Assembly (NCBI GenBank): GCA_031550435.1
Contig: JAVBOO010000047.1
Coordinates: 1 to 11,497, forward strand
Length of the DNA stretch: 11,497 bases
Origin: JAVBOO01 sp031550435
GTDB lineage: Bacteria; Bacillota; Clostridia; Lachnospirales; WRAX01
Direction of reading: 5' to 3'
The notes under the pieces are model-generated. The model had not been told where the DNA came from and made no database searches. It saw only the letters and a list, made by a program, of their open reading frames with translations. Each line of letters opens with the position of its first letter. The first letter of the stretch is position 1. Both the position numbers and the translations under genes were made by a program. Below, one piece after another: positions 1 to 6,190 of the stretch.

Positions 1-58
1 TCTTCTTAAATGCTTTTTGCGATATTCGGTTTTCAGTGCGTGGTTGGCTCCGTGTTTT

Positions 59-133
<75 letters not shown>

Positions 134-179
134 TTCTTTGAACAAAAGATAAATTTAAGGTAGTTACTAATCGCGGCAT

Positions 180-253
<74 letters not shown>

Positions 254-259
254 GTTTAC

Positions 260-334
260 GGTGGATATAGCTCAGTTGGTGGTAGCGCCAGGTTGTGGCC
301 CTGGAGGTCGTGGGTTCGAGTCCCACTATTCACC
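260..334 (+). tRNA. tRNA-His, anticodon GTG
   Basis: GTGGATA (261-267) pairs with TATTCAC (327-333), with one G-T wobble. The anticodon stem CCAGG/CCTGG encloses TTGTGGC, giving anticodon GTG (histidine). G260 is placed to act as the G-1 base specific to tRNA-His, opposite discriminator C334, so I start the gene at 260. CCA is not encoded. It lies only 6 bases after tRNA-Arg, indicating co-transcription. Confidence 0.96.
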
Positions 335-349
335 CTGTAATATTATCAT

Positions 350-422
350 GGGATACTAGCTCAGTCGGTAGAGCACTGGACTTTTAATCCAGGTGTCCCG
401 GGTTCGAGTCCCGGGTATCTCA
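350..422 (+). tRNA. tRNA-Lys, anticodon TTT
   Basis: GGGATAC (350-356) pairs with GTATCTC (415-421), with one G-T wobble, and A422 is the discriminator. The anticodon stem CTGGA/TCCAG encloses CTTTTAA, giving anticodon TTT (lysine). The T stem CCGGG/CCCGG flanks TTCGAGT. CCA is not encoded. It is the last tRNA of the cluster; the terminator hairpin begins immediately after it. Confidence 0.96.
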
Positions 423-423
423 T

Positions 424-468
424 ATAATAACCCTCGCAATCTCAATTATTGCGAGGGTTATTATTTTT
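424..468 (+). terminator. Rho-independent terminator of the tRNA cluster
   Basis: A perfect 17-bp stem is formed by 424-440 and 448-464 (core ACCCTCGCAAT / ATTGCGAGGGT) with the 7-base loop CTCAATT, followed by a T-rich run at 461-468. It starts two bases after tRNA-Lys, so it ends the tRNA transcript. No matching T run lies on the other side, so it works mainly rightward. Confidence 0.93.
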
Positions 469-566
469 ATCGATTTAGCGAAATGTGCAGTTCTATAATC
501 AGTCAGAGATGCGCCTTTCATCGGCTCGAAATTTCTTAATAGGTGCGAAAGATTTTCTTCAGTTAT

Positions 567-1327
567 GTAGTCGTTGAAAATAGTGGCCGGCAACGCTGCC
601 GTGTTCACGCTATGCAACCCCGATTTTCCGGTGGAGCGCACACACGTCGTAATCTTTAATTGGGTTGCCGTTTACCAAAACCTCGCCTTCTGATACATCG
701 TACAGTCTTAACAGCAACTTGATGAATGTGGACTTTCCGGCCCCATTTTCACCGACTATAGCAAGTTTCCCCCCGGCTTTATACTAATATTGAAATTTGA
801 TAAAGAGTAGTCGGAATTTTCATATGAAAATCCGACATTTTGCAAATCCACAGAAAACGCGCCAATGGAAATGGCAAGCTTTTTCGGGGAGCTACCAACT
901 TCGATATCTGACTTTATCTCAAAGAAAGCACGAATTTTCTCCGCGTTAAGAGAAAGGCTATCTGTATTCCGTATCATTTCAATAAACCAATAAAGTATTG
1001 AGTCGACTTCATAAAATGCCAGAATCATTGTTATAAACAAACCTGTTTCAGCAATACTACCAATAGTAATATTATGGATTAGATACATAATAATGATAAA
1101 CTCTGAAACAAAAAAAGTGTTTCATGCAGAATGCCCCAAAATACAGTTTTTCTCTCATATCTATTTATTATCTCGATATTCAATTCTCCTGCATTTTTAT
1201 ATCCGTCAAAAACGAACTTGCTTAACGACGTGGCTTTCATATCAGCCGCGTAATCTTTCATATAAAGCAAACGATGATAATATGAAAGACGATGATTTAC
1301 AGGTACAAGTTCTTTCTTAAAACCATG
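567..1327 (-). pseudogene. Decayed ABC transporter (fused permease/ATPase) remnant
   Basis: Read leftward, the DNA encodes the end of an ABC membrane domain (motif YYHRLLYMKDYAADMK, then hydrophobic segments around FLFQSLSLL and ITIGSIAETGLFITMIL). A nucleotide-binding domain then starts with VDLQNVGFSYENSDYSLSNF. The Walker A motif GENGAGKST is clear at 727-753 but lies in a different frame from the preceding segment: the break falls in the C6/T3 run at 766-774, where one base appears lost. A second frameshift separates the membrane segments near 1085. The Walker frame stops at 610-612 soon after RKIGVA, and a possible continuation (VNTAALPATIF) is in a third frame. The first ~180 residues and everything past the Q-loop region (signature motif, Walker B, H-loop) are missing. 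The family call is firm; the substrate is unknown, and the gene cannot make a working transporter. Confidence 0.85.
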
Positions 1328-1538
1328 CTATATCTCATGACTGTATAATAACACTTTTACGGACATGTGTAAACTTAATTTACTATGCATTATAAACAAG
1401 CAGATGTGCCTTCAGTTAATACTCCAATGTTCCTCAAGCGCGTGTGACAGCGCTCCGCATACAAAGCGCTTCGGAATGCCTAATCTGCGCCGTGTTCGCG
1501 AATTTGACAAAATTTTCTTTTAGGTCGCTATCTGTTTA

Positions 1539-1567
1539 TTGACTTCACAAGACAAGTTTAGTATAAT
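1539..1567 (+). promoter_or_regulatory. Near-consensus sigma-A-type promoter
   Basis: The -35 box TTGACT (1539-1544) and the -10 box TATAAT (1562-1567) are separated by exactly 17 bases. Transcription would start near 1574 and run toward the membrane-protein operon, leaving a leader of about 300 bases before ATG 1882. No small gene with a good ribosome binding site is obvious in that leader. Confidence 0.7.
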
Positions 1568-1793
1568 AAATACACTGCGTTTGTATGAAAGTAGCTACAT
1601 ATGTCCGTTAGCTTGCCAAAAGAATCTCGGGTAAACGGCACCATAGACACGGCGCTCAGGATATCCTCAAAAAGGATTTGGCAATTCCGCGATGAACCGG
1701 TTTGGCGACCGTGCGCAGGGGCTTGCCACGCTTTACAAAAAGGCGTTGAGAAGGGGGAGTTCAGGTAAATCGACAGCGAGAATCATGTCTTTG

Positions 1794-1824
1794 TTGACAA
1801 CATGTTTTGATTTTTGTTTATGAA
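1794..1824 (+). promoter_or_regulatory. Possible second promoter with perfect -35
   Basis: A perfect TTGACA lies at 1794-1799, followed by only weak -10 candidates (TTTATG at 17-base spacing, TATGAA at 19). It would sit 60-90 bases upstream of the first membrane-protein gene. The poor -10 keeps confidence low. Confidence 0.3.
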
Positions 1825-1881
1825 ATACCATCGGTCGACATTTTTACTATATTAACAAAAATAATTTTTCAGGGAGATTTT

Positions 1882-2706
1882 ATGCAGCATTCAGGCTTGT
1901 ATTACAAGGCTTCCGGCAAGATCAGCCCGGTTGGAGTACTTGCGTTTTTTCTTGTTTCTATTCTCGGCGGTGGCGCTTTGAGCCTGCTTTACCTTTACCT
2001 GGTGCGGTTTGTGCCGCTCGCCATGTTTGATATTCTCTTTTGCGTCCTTTTTTCTCCGTCCCTGATGCTATTGTTCATGTTCGCGCTAAGAGTGGGGAAA
2101 GTCCGAAATGTGATTGTGGCGTTTTTCCTAGTCGCTATCGGGATCGCACTCGTCAATTATCTGAAATGGGCTTTATTTGTTGGCGTTGTGCTTCGCTTTG
2201 ACACACTCGCGAATTGCCTGCATCCGTCACACTTGCTGGACGATATCTTGCAACTCAACGCGATCGGAACGTACGTGGATGCCAGCACGGGGATTCCCGT
2301 GACAGGCTCGGAGCTCGCGCGCACATGGATAGCTGAGGCGCTTGTCATCACACTGCCGGCTTTTTACGCCGTCAAGGCGGCGCTGCTTCCCTTTTCCGAG
2401 GAGACAAACCGCTTTTACGAGAGTGTAGAGCTACCCAAAAAACTGCGGCTTGTGGAGGAGCGTGAGCTTCAAAATTTTGTCGCGGCGATCGAAAACGGTG
2501 ATTGCTCGGTGATACTTAAACGCGAAACATTCGCGCACAAGCCGGATGTCAATTACGCCTATATCAAATTGTTCAAATCAAACGGCGAAAACGGCGGGCT
2601 GATTGAGGTGTGGAATAAACCCAAGGCAGGCCGCGTAAATCATATCGTCAAGCCGGTCATGATAGGCAAAGCGAACGCGGATCAAATTGAAAAATTTTTG
2701 AAATAG
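1882..2706 (+). CDS. Four-helix membrane protein of unknown function
   Basis: I do not recognise the 274-residue product. The start is set at ATG 1882 because AGGGAGA (1871-1877) precedes it at good spacing; an open frame continues upstream to ATG 1807 but lacks a comparable site. Hydrophobic segments lie at about residues 16-42, 44-70, 76-105 and 168-190. An outside or loop region of roughly 60 residues separates the third and fourth, and a charged ~85-residue soluble tail (from ELPKKLRLVEERELQNF) follows the fourth. The tail has no motif I can name. It is the first gene of a four-gene rightward group sharing a terminator at 4280, and the next gene starts 16 bases after its stop. Probably an envelope protein; any specific role would be a guess. 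Confidence 0.85.
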   Translation: MQHSGLYYKASGKISPVGVLAFFLVSILGGGALSLLYLYLVRFVPLAMFDILFCVLFSPSLMLLFMFALRVGKVRNVIVAFFLVAIGIALVNYLKWALFVGVVLRFDTLANCLHPSHLLDDILQLNAIGTYVDASTGIPVTGSELARTWIAEALVITLPAFYAVKAALLPFSEETNRFYESVELPKKLRLVEERELQNFVAAIENGDCSVILKRETFAHKPDVNYAYIKLFKSNGENGGLIEVWNKPKAGRVNHIVKPVMIGKANADQIEKFLK

Positions 2707-2722
2707 TGGGGACGGTTCAAAA

Positions 2723-3196
2723 TTGGGAGCAAAAATCGATGAGATTGTCGCAAACCGGAAATACATCATAGGCCGTTGTATTTTTTACCTTGTCCTCGCC
2801 CTGGCATTGGCCGTGTCAAGGTTCACTTTTGAGGCCAAATGGCAGGCGCTTGTGAATCAGGCGGCTTGGGGGACGTACATTCCGTTTGGATTGGCGCTAA
2901 TCAGTGCGATGGTTGCCCTGCTTCCGCTCAGCCGACTTAACTGCAAGGTGGAACTCTTTGAACGCGGATTTACATATGGCAGGCACAGCTATTCGTGGGC
3001 TTCGATTCGATCAATAACATGGATCCAATCGTCATATCACTTGTTTTTTCTGATTCCCATACCGTTTTTCATATATTACCATACGAAATCCGTTTACGCA
3101 GACGGAAAAAGCGTACCGCCCATGAACGGGCTGTATCTTTTAGACCTGCACTATAGATTTGAGTCCGCTTTCGCGAACTATTACCGCGGAAGTTAA
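2723..3196 (+). CDS. Two-helix membrane protein, possible PH-like domain
   Basis: The 157-residue product has two membrane helices near the N terminus (about 14-33 and 51-70) and a beta-rich segment from about 75 on. The pattern KVELFERGFTYGRHSYSWASI resembles bacterial PH-like membrane proteins, in which a short pair of helices is followed by a PH fold; this is an inference from pattern, not a firm assignment. A further hydrophobic patch (HLFFLIPIPFFIYYH, about 106-120) lies inside that segment. The start is TTG 2723, the only suitable in-frame start. A nearby ATG at 2739 is in another frame and stops after ten codons. The upstream GTGGGGACGG is a mediocre ribosome binding site, so this gene may be weakly translated or coupled to the preceding one. 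Confidence 0.75.
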   Translation: MGAKIDEIVANRKYIIGRCIFYLVLALALAVSRFTFEAKWQALVNQAAWGTYIPFGLALISAMVALLPLSRLNCKVELFERGFTYGRHSYSWASIRSITWIQSSYHLFFLIPIPFFIYYHTKSVYADGKSVPPMNGLYLLDLHYRFESAFANYYRGS

Positions 3197-3231
3197 ATAT
3201 CGCAAAAACAAGTTTGATCAGGAGGATTGAA

Positions 3232-3690
3232 ATGGGTTTATTTGACTTTTTAAAAAGTGATTCCAAGGACAAGTCGGCACTGCGCGAATTTGTCAACCAC
3301 GCGATACCTGACGGGCATAGCTATCAGTTTGTTTATTCTTTATATCAAGAGCAAAAGATTCGAAAAATTATCCTGCATTCCTATGTGACCGTGTTCCGGA
3401 AAGACGACGATACCTTTTATGTCATCCCCATTAGCATAGACAGAGGCCGTCCTATCGGTGGGGAACCGTTTACCGTAACAGCCGAAAACGTCAAGAAAGT
3501 TACATACAGCTCTTTCTCTAAAGAAACAAGGATTCATTTTTCGGACAAACCGGAAACCATCGTTTACAGCACTATGCCGCAAATGCTGCATATCCCCGGC
3601 GCGGCAACCGAGCAGGTGTCCATGAGCCAAAAGGAAGAAGAAAAGGAGTATGTGGCATTTATCAAGGATTTTTCGAAGCGTGTGCAATGA
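3232..3690 (+). CDS. Small soluble beta-rich protein of unknown function
   Basis: ATG 3232 follows a perfect AGGAGG (3220-3225), so the protein begins MGLFDFLKS and has 152 residues. There is no signal peptide or membrane segment. The N-terminal GLFDFLKSDSKDKS resembles the short amphipathic leader seen on many small cytosolic Firmicute proteins. The middle alternates hydrophobic and polar residues as expected for a beta sheet (SYVTVFRKDDDTFYVIPI, then FTVTAENVKKVTYSSF). This may be another PH-like or similar small barrel, but I cannot name a family. It sits between two membrane-protein genes and shares their presumed transcript, suggesting a cytosolic partner of the envelope proteins. Confidence 0.82.
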   Translation: MGLFDFLKSDSKDKSALREFVNHAIPDGHSYQFVYSLYQEQKIRKIILHSYVTVFRKDDDTFYVIPISIDRGRPIGGEPFTVTAENVKKVTYSSFSKETRIHFSDKPETIVYSTMPQMLHIPGAATEQVSMSQKEEEKEYVAFIKDFSKRVQ

Positions 3691-3730
3691 GCCGTTACAA
3701 GCAGACAAAAAAATCATATAGGAGATCAAA

Positions 3731-4204
3731 ATGAGAACGAGACAAAGGATTTATGCAATTGGATTTTTCATCGTCATTATCGCTGTCGCCATTGGTTTTG
3801 GCAGAAATATTCTCAGCGGAACCCACACGATAGACGACTATCTGCAGCGCAACACCGTAAATGTTACCGACAATGAAGACGGTACAAAAACGTTAACTAA
3901 AAAAGGGGATTCGCTGGCTATCCCAAAAGACTTCGACAAAGCGATAATTTCAATTCCTGCCGACTCTACCATCGTTGAGTTGGAAAAGCAATACAAGGGC
4001 TCCGATATTCTGAAGTATACACTGACCTGCAATCCAAAAGAAGATATGCAGAGCGTTGATGCGTTTTACGATGCCTTGGGTTTGACTAAAAAAGCAGACA
4101 TGCTGACCTCTACATACACCGGAACAAAAGATGGGTATACAATTATCGTAGAGATTTCGCCGACGATGGGTAGATTTATCGTTTCCTATGGTAACGTTCA
4201 ATAG
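3731..4204 (+). CDS. Membrane-anchored extracytoplasmic protein, unknown
   Basis: The 157-residue product has a basic N terminus (MRTRQR) and one hydrophobic segment at about 8-28, then a polar domain of about 130 residues. This is the layout of a signal-anchored protein with its domain outside the membrane. There is no lipobox cysteine in the hydrophobic segment. The domain contains VTDNEDGTKTLTKKGDSLAI and ends with a beta-like stretch (YTIIVEISPTMGRFIVSYGN). I do not recognise a family. ATG 3731 is preceded by GGAG (3721-3724). It is the last gene before the terminator at 4280. Confidence 0.82.
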   Translation: MRTRQRIYAIGFFIVIIAVAIGFGRNILSGTHTIDDYLQRNTVNVTDNEDGTKTLTKKGDSLAIPKDFDKAIISIPADSTIVELEKQYKGSDILKYTLTCNPKEDMQSVDAFYDALGLTKKADMLTSTYTGTKDGYTIIVEISPTMGRFIVSYGNVQ

Positions 4205-4279
4205 AATCCGGGCGTTTACTCCTAAAATTCTATGTTTCAACTGAGATCACCGAAAATTTTGTGTAAAAGTTAAAGAGAA

Positions 4280-4334
4280 CATCCCTTCAGACAAGAATCC
4301 TAGAGGAAAACTTGACTGAAGGGATGATATTTTT
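4280..4334 (+). terminator. Terminator of the four-gene membrane operon
   Basis: CATCCCTTCAG (4280-4290) pairs perfectly with CTGAAGGGATG (4316-4326). After an A-A mismatch, CAAG/CTTG extends the stem inward. A T-rich run follows at 4329-4334. It lies 76 bases after the stop at 4204 and points rightward. Confidence 0.85.
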
Positions 4335-4405
4335 ATGGAGAAAACACCGGTAACAAAATGTGTAGAGCAACGCTGATTCCAAAAAAGCGCCGCTTTACGA
4401 GTTTG

Positions 4406-4434
4406 TTGTAATTTAGTAAAAAATACAATATAAT
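4406..4434 (+). promoter_or_regulatory. Promoter candidate for the small ORF and downstream run
   Basis: A perfect -10 TATAAT (4429-4434) lies 17 bases after TTGTAA (4406-4411), a four-of-six match to the -35 consensus. It is placed after the terminator and before the strong ribosome binding site at 4600, and could also supply the accessory run that begins at 4972. Confidence 0.5.
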
Positions 4435-4481
4435 GGTTTAAAGGTAGTCAAAAAAATAGTTTAAGTTGATTGCTACAGGCA

Positions 4482-4501
4482 TTTAAATTTAAAACAGTCC
4501 A
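4482..4501 (+). repeat. Copy of a 20-base motif also at 11019-11038
   Basis: TTTAAATTTAAAACAGTCCA here matches GTTAAATTTAAAACCGTCCA at 11019-11038 at 18 of 20 positions. At the other site the motif is the left arm of a large hairpin; here no matching right arm follows, so this may be a half or decayed copy of the same element. Confidence 0.45.
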
Positions 4502-4560
4502 CTAAAGCATTGTCAAAACAAAGGAAATTTCTCAGTATTTTACGCAGTCTCGATTTCAAC

Positions 4561-4585
4561 AACCCCAGGAGTTTTCACTGGGGTT
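4561..4585 (+). other. Hairpin in the leader of the 55-residue ORF
   Basis: AACCCCAG (4561-4568) pairs with CTGGGGTT (4578-4585) across a 9-base loop. The sequence after it (TTAGGTCAGGGAATAAGGAGG) has no T run, so it is not a plain terminator. It sits just upstream of the AAGGAGGT ribosome binding site and may be a leader structure. Confidence 0.45.
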
Positions 4586-4606
4586 TAGGTCAGGGAATAA
4601 GGAGGT

Positions 4607-4774
4607 ATGAATACCGTGACACAATCTGCTTTTTGGGCCAACTCGAAAAGTCTGTTCTTTCGACGGAATGTAGCATTATCCATAATTGCAACCGATGTTT
4701 GGGAACGGAAACTAAAAAAACATGCTCAAACCGGTATTCAAAAAGAATACAATCGGTTGTGCCGTTGTATGTAA
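4607..4774 (+). CDS. Possible small protein, 55 residues, unknown
   Basis: AAGGAGGT (4599-4606) directly precedes ATG 4607; GTG 4616 in the same frame is better spaced and may be the true start. The product (starting MNTVTQSAFWANSKSLFF) is basic and has no recognised domain; the middle reads RRNVALSIIATDVWERKLKKH. A promoter candidate and a leader hairpin lie upstream. The alternative frame starting at TTG 4510 lacks a ribosome binding site and is less likely. It could be a real small protein or the 5' end of a lost gene. It shares no obvious family with its neighbours. Confidence 0.45.
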   Translation: MNTVTQSAFWANSKSLFFRRNVALSIIATDVWERKLKKHAQTGIQKEYNRLCRCM

Positions 4775-4794
4775 TAGGTGCTATTACTCCGGCA

Positions 4795-4825
4795 ACTAAA
4801 TATAGCATAAAACACTATATTTAGT
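4795..4825. other. Perfect 11-bp AT-rich hairpin
   Basis: ACTAAATATAG (4795-4805) and CTATATTTAGT (4815-4825) form a perfect inverted repeat around CATAAAACA. It lies 20 bases after the end of the 55-residue frame. There is no T run after it, so it is more likely an element end, operator or structure than an efficient terminator. Confidence 0.5.
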
Positions 4826-4829
4826 CGTA

Positions 4830-4895
4830 CCCTCGCAAGATGCACAACAGAAACGTTGCGAATGGTTCAACGCAACATTTCTGCGCCGACGAGGG
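4830..4895. other. Long imperfect hairpin, possible structured RNA
   Basis: The outer arms CCCTCG (4830-4835) and CGAGGG (4890-4895) enclose inner arms CAGAAA-C-GTTGCG (4848-4860) and CGCAAC-A-TTTCTG (4871-4883), which pair with a single C-A mismatch. The loop is AATGGTTCAA. It overlaps the 5' part of the VOC-like tail frame. Paired arms separated by internal loops fit a folded RNA or an element end, but I recognise no known RNA family. Confidence 0.4.
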
Positions 4896-4971
4896 AGCAC
4901 GGTCATTCCGGTTTCGTGACCAGGACGGCAATATCTTGAATTTCCGTAGTTTTTCGAAGGAGAATAGCTAA
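4840..4971 (+). pseudogene. Apparent C-terminal remnant of a VOC/glyoxalase-like gene
   Basis: An open frame from ATG 4840 to TAA 4969-4971 encodes 43 residues whose second half reads RFRDQDGNILNFRSFSKEN. The motif F-x-D-x-D-G-N-x-L-x-F is the usual C-terminal strand of vicinal-oxygen-chelate (glyoxalase/bleomycin-resistance type) proteins. The rest of such a protein, at least 80-100 residues, is absent: upstream lie hairpins and the 55-residue frame. The stop TAA directly abuts ATG 4972 of the VanZ-like gene, as expected if an intact gene once led this operon. The family call rests on a short motif only. Confidence 0.45.
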
Positions 4972-5484
4972 ATGAGTGACAAGACCCTCACCCATATCAT
5001 TCGCCTAATTTTCGTTTTGAACGCACTGTTTTTTATTTGGGCAATCCTATGGAAATGCGGCGTTCCATACATCGGCGACGGCACACAGCGCATCATAAAC
5101 TTAGCGCCTTTTCGCGGCAACACGGGATGGGAGATGCAGTTCAACGTCCTGCTTTTTGTGCCGCTTGGATTTTTGTTTTCTTCACTTGCAACGAAAAAGC
5201 TCCCTTGGCGATTTTTGGGTGTGCTATTTGCAAGCGCCATTTTGGAAATCGCGCAGTATATTTTGGCGGTTGGGCGTAGCGATATAACGGACATTCTGCT
5301 CAACACATTGGGCGGTATTATTGGAATATCAGCTTTTTATCTGCTGACAAAGCTTTTCGGCAAGCATTCTCGTAAAGCGGTGATGTTTGCCTGCTTGCTC
5401 ATAGCCGCATTTGAGATATATGTATCGGTGTCTTTAATTCTGTTCGGTGTGGTACATTTGGGATTTATGATGCTAAGAATGTAG
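4972..5484 (+). CDS. VanZ-like family membrane protein
   Basis: The 170-residue product carries the VanZ-like pattern: INLAPF (42-47) after the first helix, NVLLFVPLGF (58-67), E-IAQ (92-95) and GRSDITDILLNTLGG (101-115), which holds the conserved acidic residue pair. About five membrane helices are visible (near 10-27, 56-74, 79-98, 107-125, 136-165). VanZ of Tn1546 gives low-level teicoplanin resistance, but most VanZ-like proteins are uncharacterised, so resistance should not be assumed. AAGGAG (4957-4962) precedes ATG 4972, and the start directly abuts the stop of the VOC-like frame. It is the first intact gene of the accessory run; the next begins 19 bases after its stop. Confidence 0.93.
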   Translation: MSDKTLTHIIRLIFVLNALFFIWAILWKCGVPYIGDGTQRIINLAPFRGNTGWEMQFNVLLFVPLGFLFSSLATKKLPWRFLGVLFASAILEIAQYILAVGRSDITDILLNTLGGIIGISAFYLLTKLFGKHSRKAVMFACLLIAAFEIYVSVSLILFGVVHLGFMMLRM

Positions 5485-5503
5485 AAAAGCGAGGAGAAAT
5501 GTC

Positions 5504-6190
5504 ATGAAAACCGAGCTCAACAGTGAAATCGTCAAACAAATAGGAATCGACGCCGGAGCAAGCGCGGTCGGCATCGCCTCCGCCGGCGATTTTGCCGCAG
5601 CGCCGGACGGATGCAAGCCCGTCGATGTTCTCCCGGAGTGCCGCTCTGTCATCGTTTTGGGTGTGCCGTTCCCGCCGCAGGCTTTGGATATGGAGCCACC
5701 TGAATATACGGCTTTGCGCAACGAAATACTCACAAGGATGACCGACATTGCGAAAGCGGCGGCGAAACGAATCACAAAAGAAAGCGGGCATAAAACGAAA
5801 GCCATAAGCGCTTCAGGCGGCAAAACGATAAACAGCAAGATGTACGGGTACATATCGCTCAAGCACGCGGCGGAGCTGGCGGGGCTCGGCGTTATCACCC
5901 GTAATTACTTGCTGACTAGTCCTGAATACGGCAATCTGCTTTGGCTCAGCGCCGTTCTGACTGACGCGGAGCTTGCTCCTGATAAAAAAGCGGTATATAA
6001 CTTTTGCGAAAACTGCAACAAATGTGTGGAGGCTTGCCCTTCGGGTGCGCTCGATAACCCGGCGTTGTTCGGTAATAAAAAGTGCGACAGGTTTTTTGTC
6101 ATCGAAAATAAAAAGCTTTTGATAAAATGCCATAAGTGCCGCGCGATCTGTCCTTATCGCGCCGGAACATACAAGGAGACGATAAAATGA
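5504..6190 (+). CDS. QueG-like protein with two [4Fe-4S] clusters
   Basis: The 228-residue product resembles the epoxyqueuosine reductase (QueG) superfamily. It has AELAGLGVITRNYLLTSPEYGN, close to the QueG core, then C168-x2-C171-x2-C174-x3-C178-P and a second set C194...C209-x2-C212-x3-C216-P, the ligands for two [4Fe-4S] clusters as in bacterial ferredoxins. True QueG is about 300-380 residues, with a longer N-terminal cobalamin-binding part and often a C-terminal HEAT-like tail; this protein is shorter. It is therefore a QueG relative with an unknown substrate rather than a sure tRNA-modification enzyme. GAGGAG (5491-5496) precedes ATG 5504. Its stop overlaps the next start by four bases (ATGA), implying translational coupling with the glycosylase gene. 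Confidence 0.88.
   Translation: MKTELNSEIVKQIGIDAGASAVGIASAGDFAAAPDGCKPVDVLPECRSVIVLGVPFPPQALDMEPPEYTALRNEILTRMTDIAKAAAKRITKESGHKTKAISASGGKTINSKMYGYISLKHAAELAGLGVITRNYLLTSPEYGNLLWLSAVLTDAELAPDKKAVYNFCENCNKCVEACPSGALDNPALFGNKKCDRFFVIENKKLLIKCHKCRAICPYRAGTYKETIK

Larger units (their letters stand above)
1333..1881. other. Intergenic region, no convincing gene
   Basis: About 550 bases separate the ABC remnant from the membrane-protein operon. They contain the promoters described separately at 1539-1567 and 1794-1824. Short open frames exist, such as a 55-codon frame at 1601-1768 and a 43-codon frame from ATG 1692 (containing RFGDRAQGLATLYKKAL). Neither has a Shine-Dalgarno sequence and I recognise neither. 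The stretch 1600-1790 is richer in G+C than 1340-1600 and could be remnant coding DNA. Confidence 0.5.

Noticed and set aside
1441..1475. Short repeats around AGCGCTCCGCAT / AGCGCTTCGGAAT.
   Set aside because: They are too short and imperfect to support a repeat element or an array.
1601..1768. 55-codon open frame starting at ATG 1601 downstream of the 1539 promoter.
   Set aside because: There is no ribosome binding site and no recognisable protein pattern; it is mentioned only in the intergenic note.
4201..4233. Seven-base inverted repeat ATAGAAT/ATTCTAT right after the operon's last stop.
   Set aside because: It is short, AT-rich, has a long loop and no T run; the clear terminator lies at 4280.
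4510..4824. 104-codon open frame starting at TTG 4510.
   Set aside because: It has no ribosome binding site, and it overlaps the better-supported small frame at 4607 and the hairpin at 4795.
4972..5484. Calling this gene a teicoplanin resistance determinant.
   Set aside because: VanZ-like proteins are widespread without van clusters, and no vanA/vanH/vanX-type genes are in the window.
5504..6190. Naming the iron-sulfur protein queG.
   Set aside because: It is too short and its substrate is uncertain, so only a family relation is claimed.
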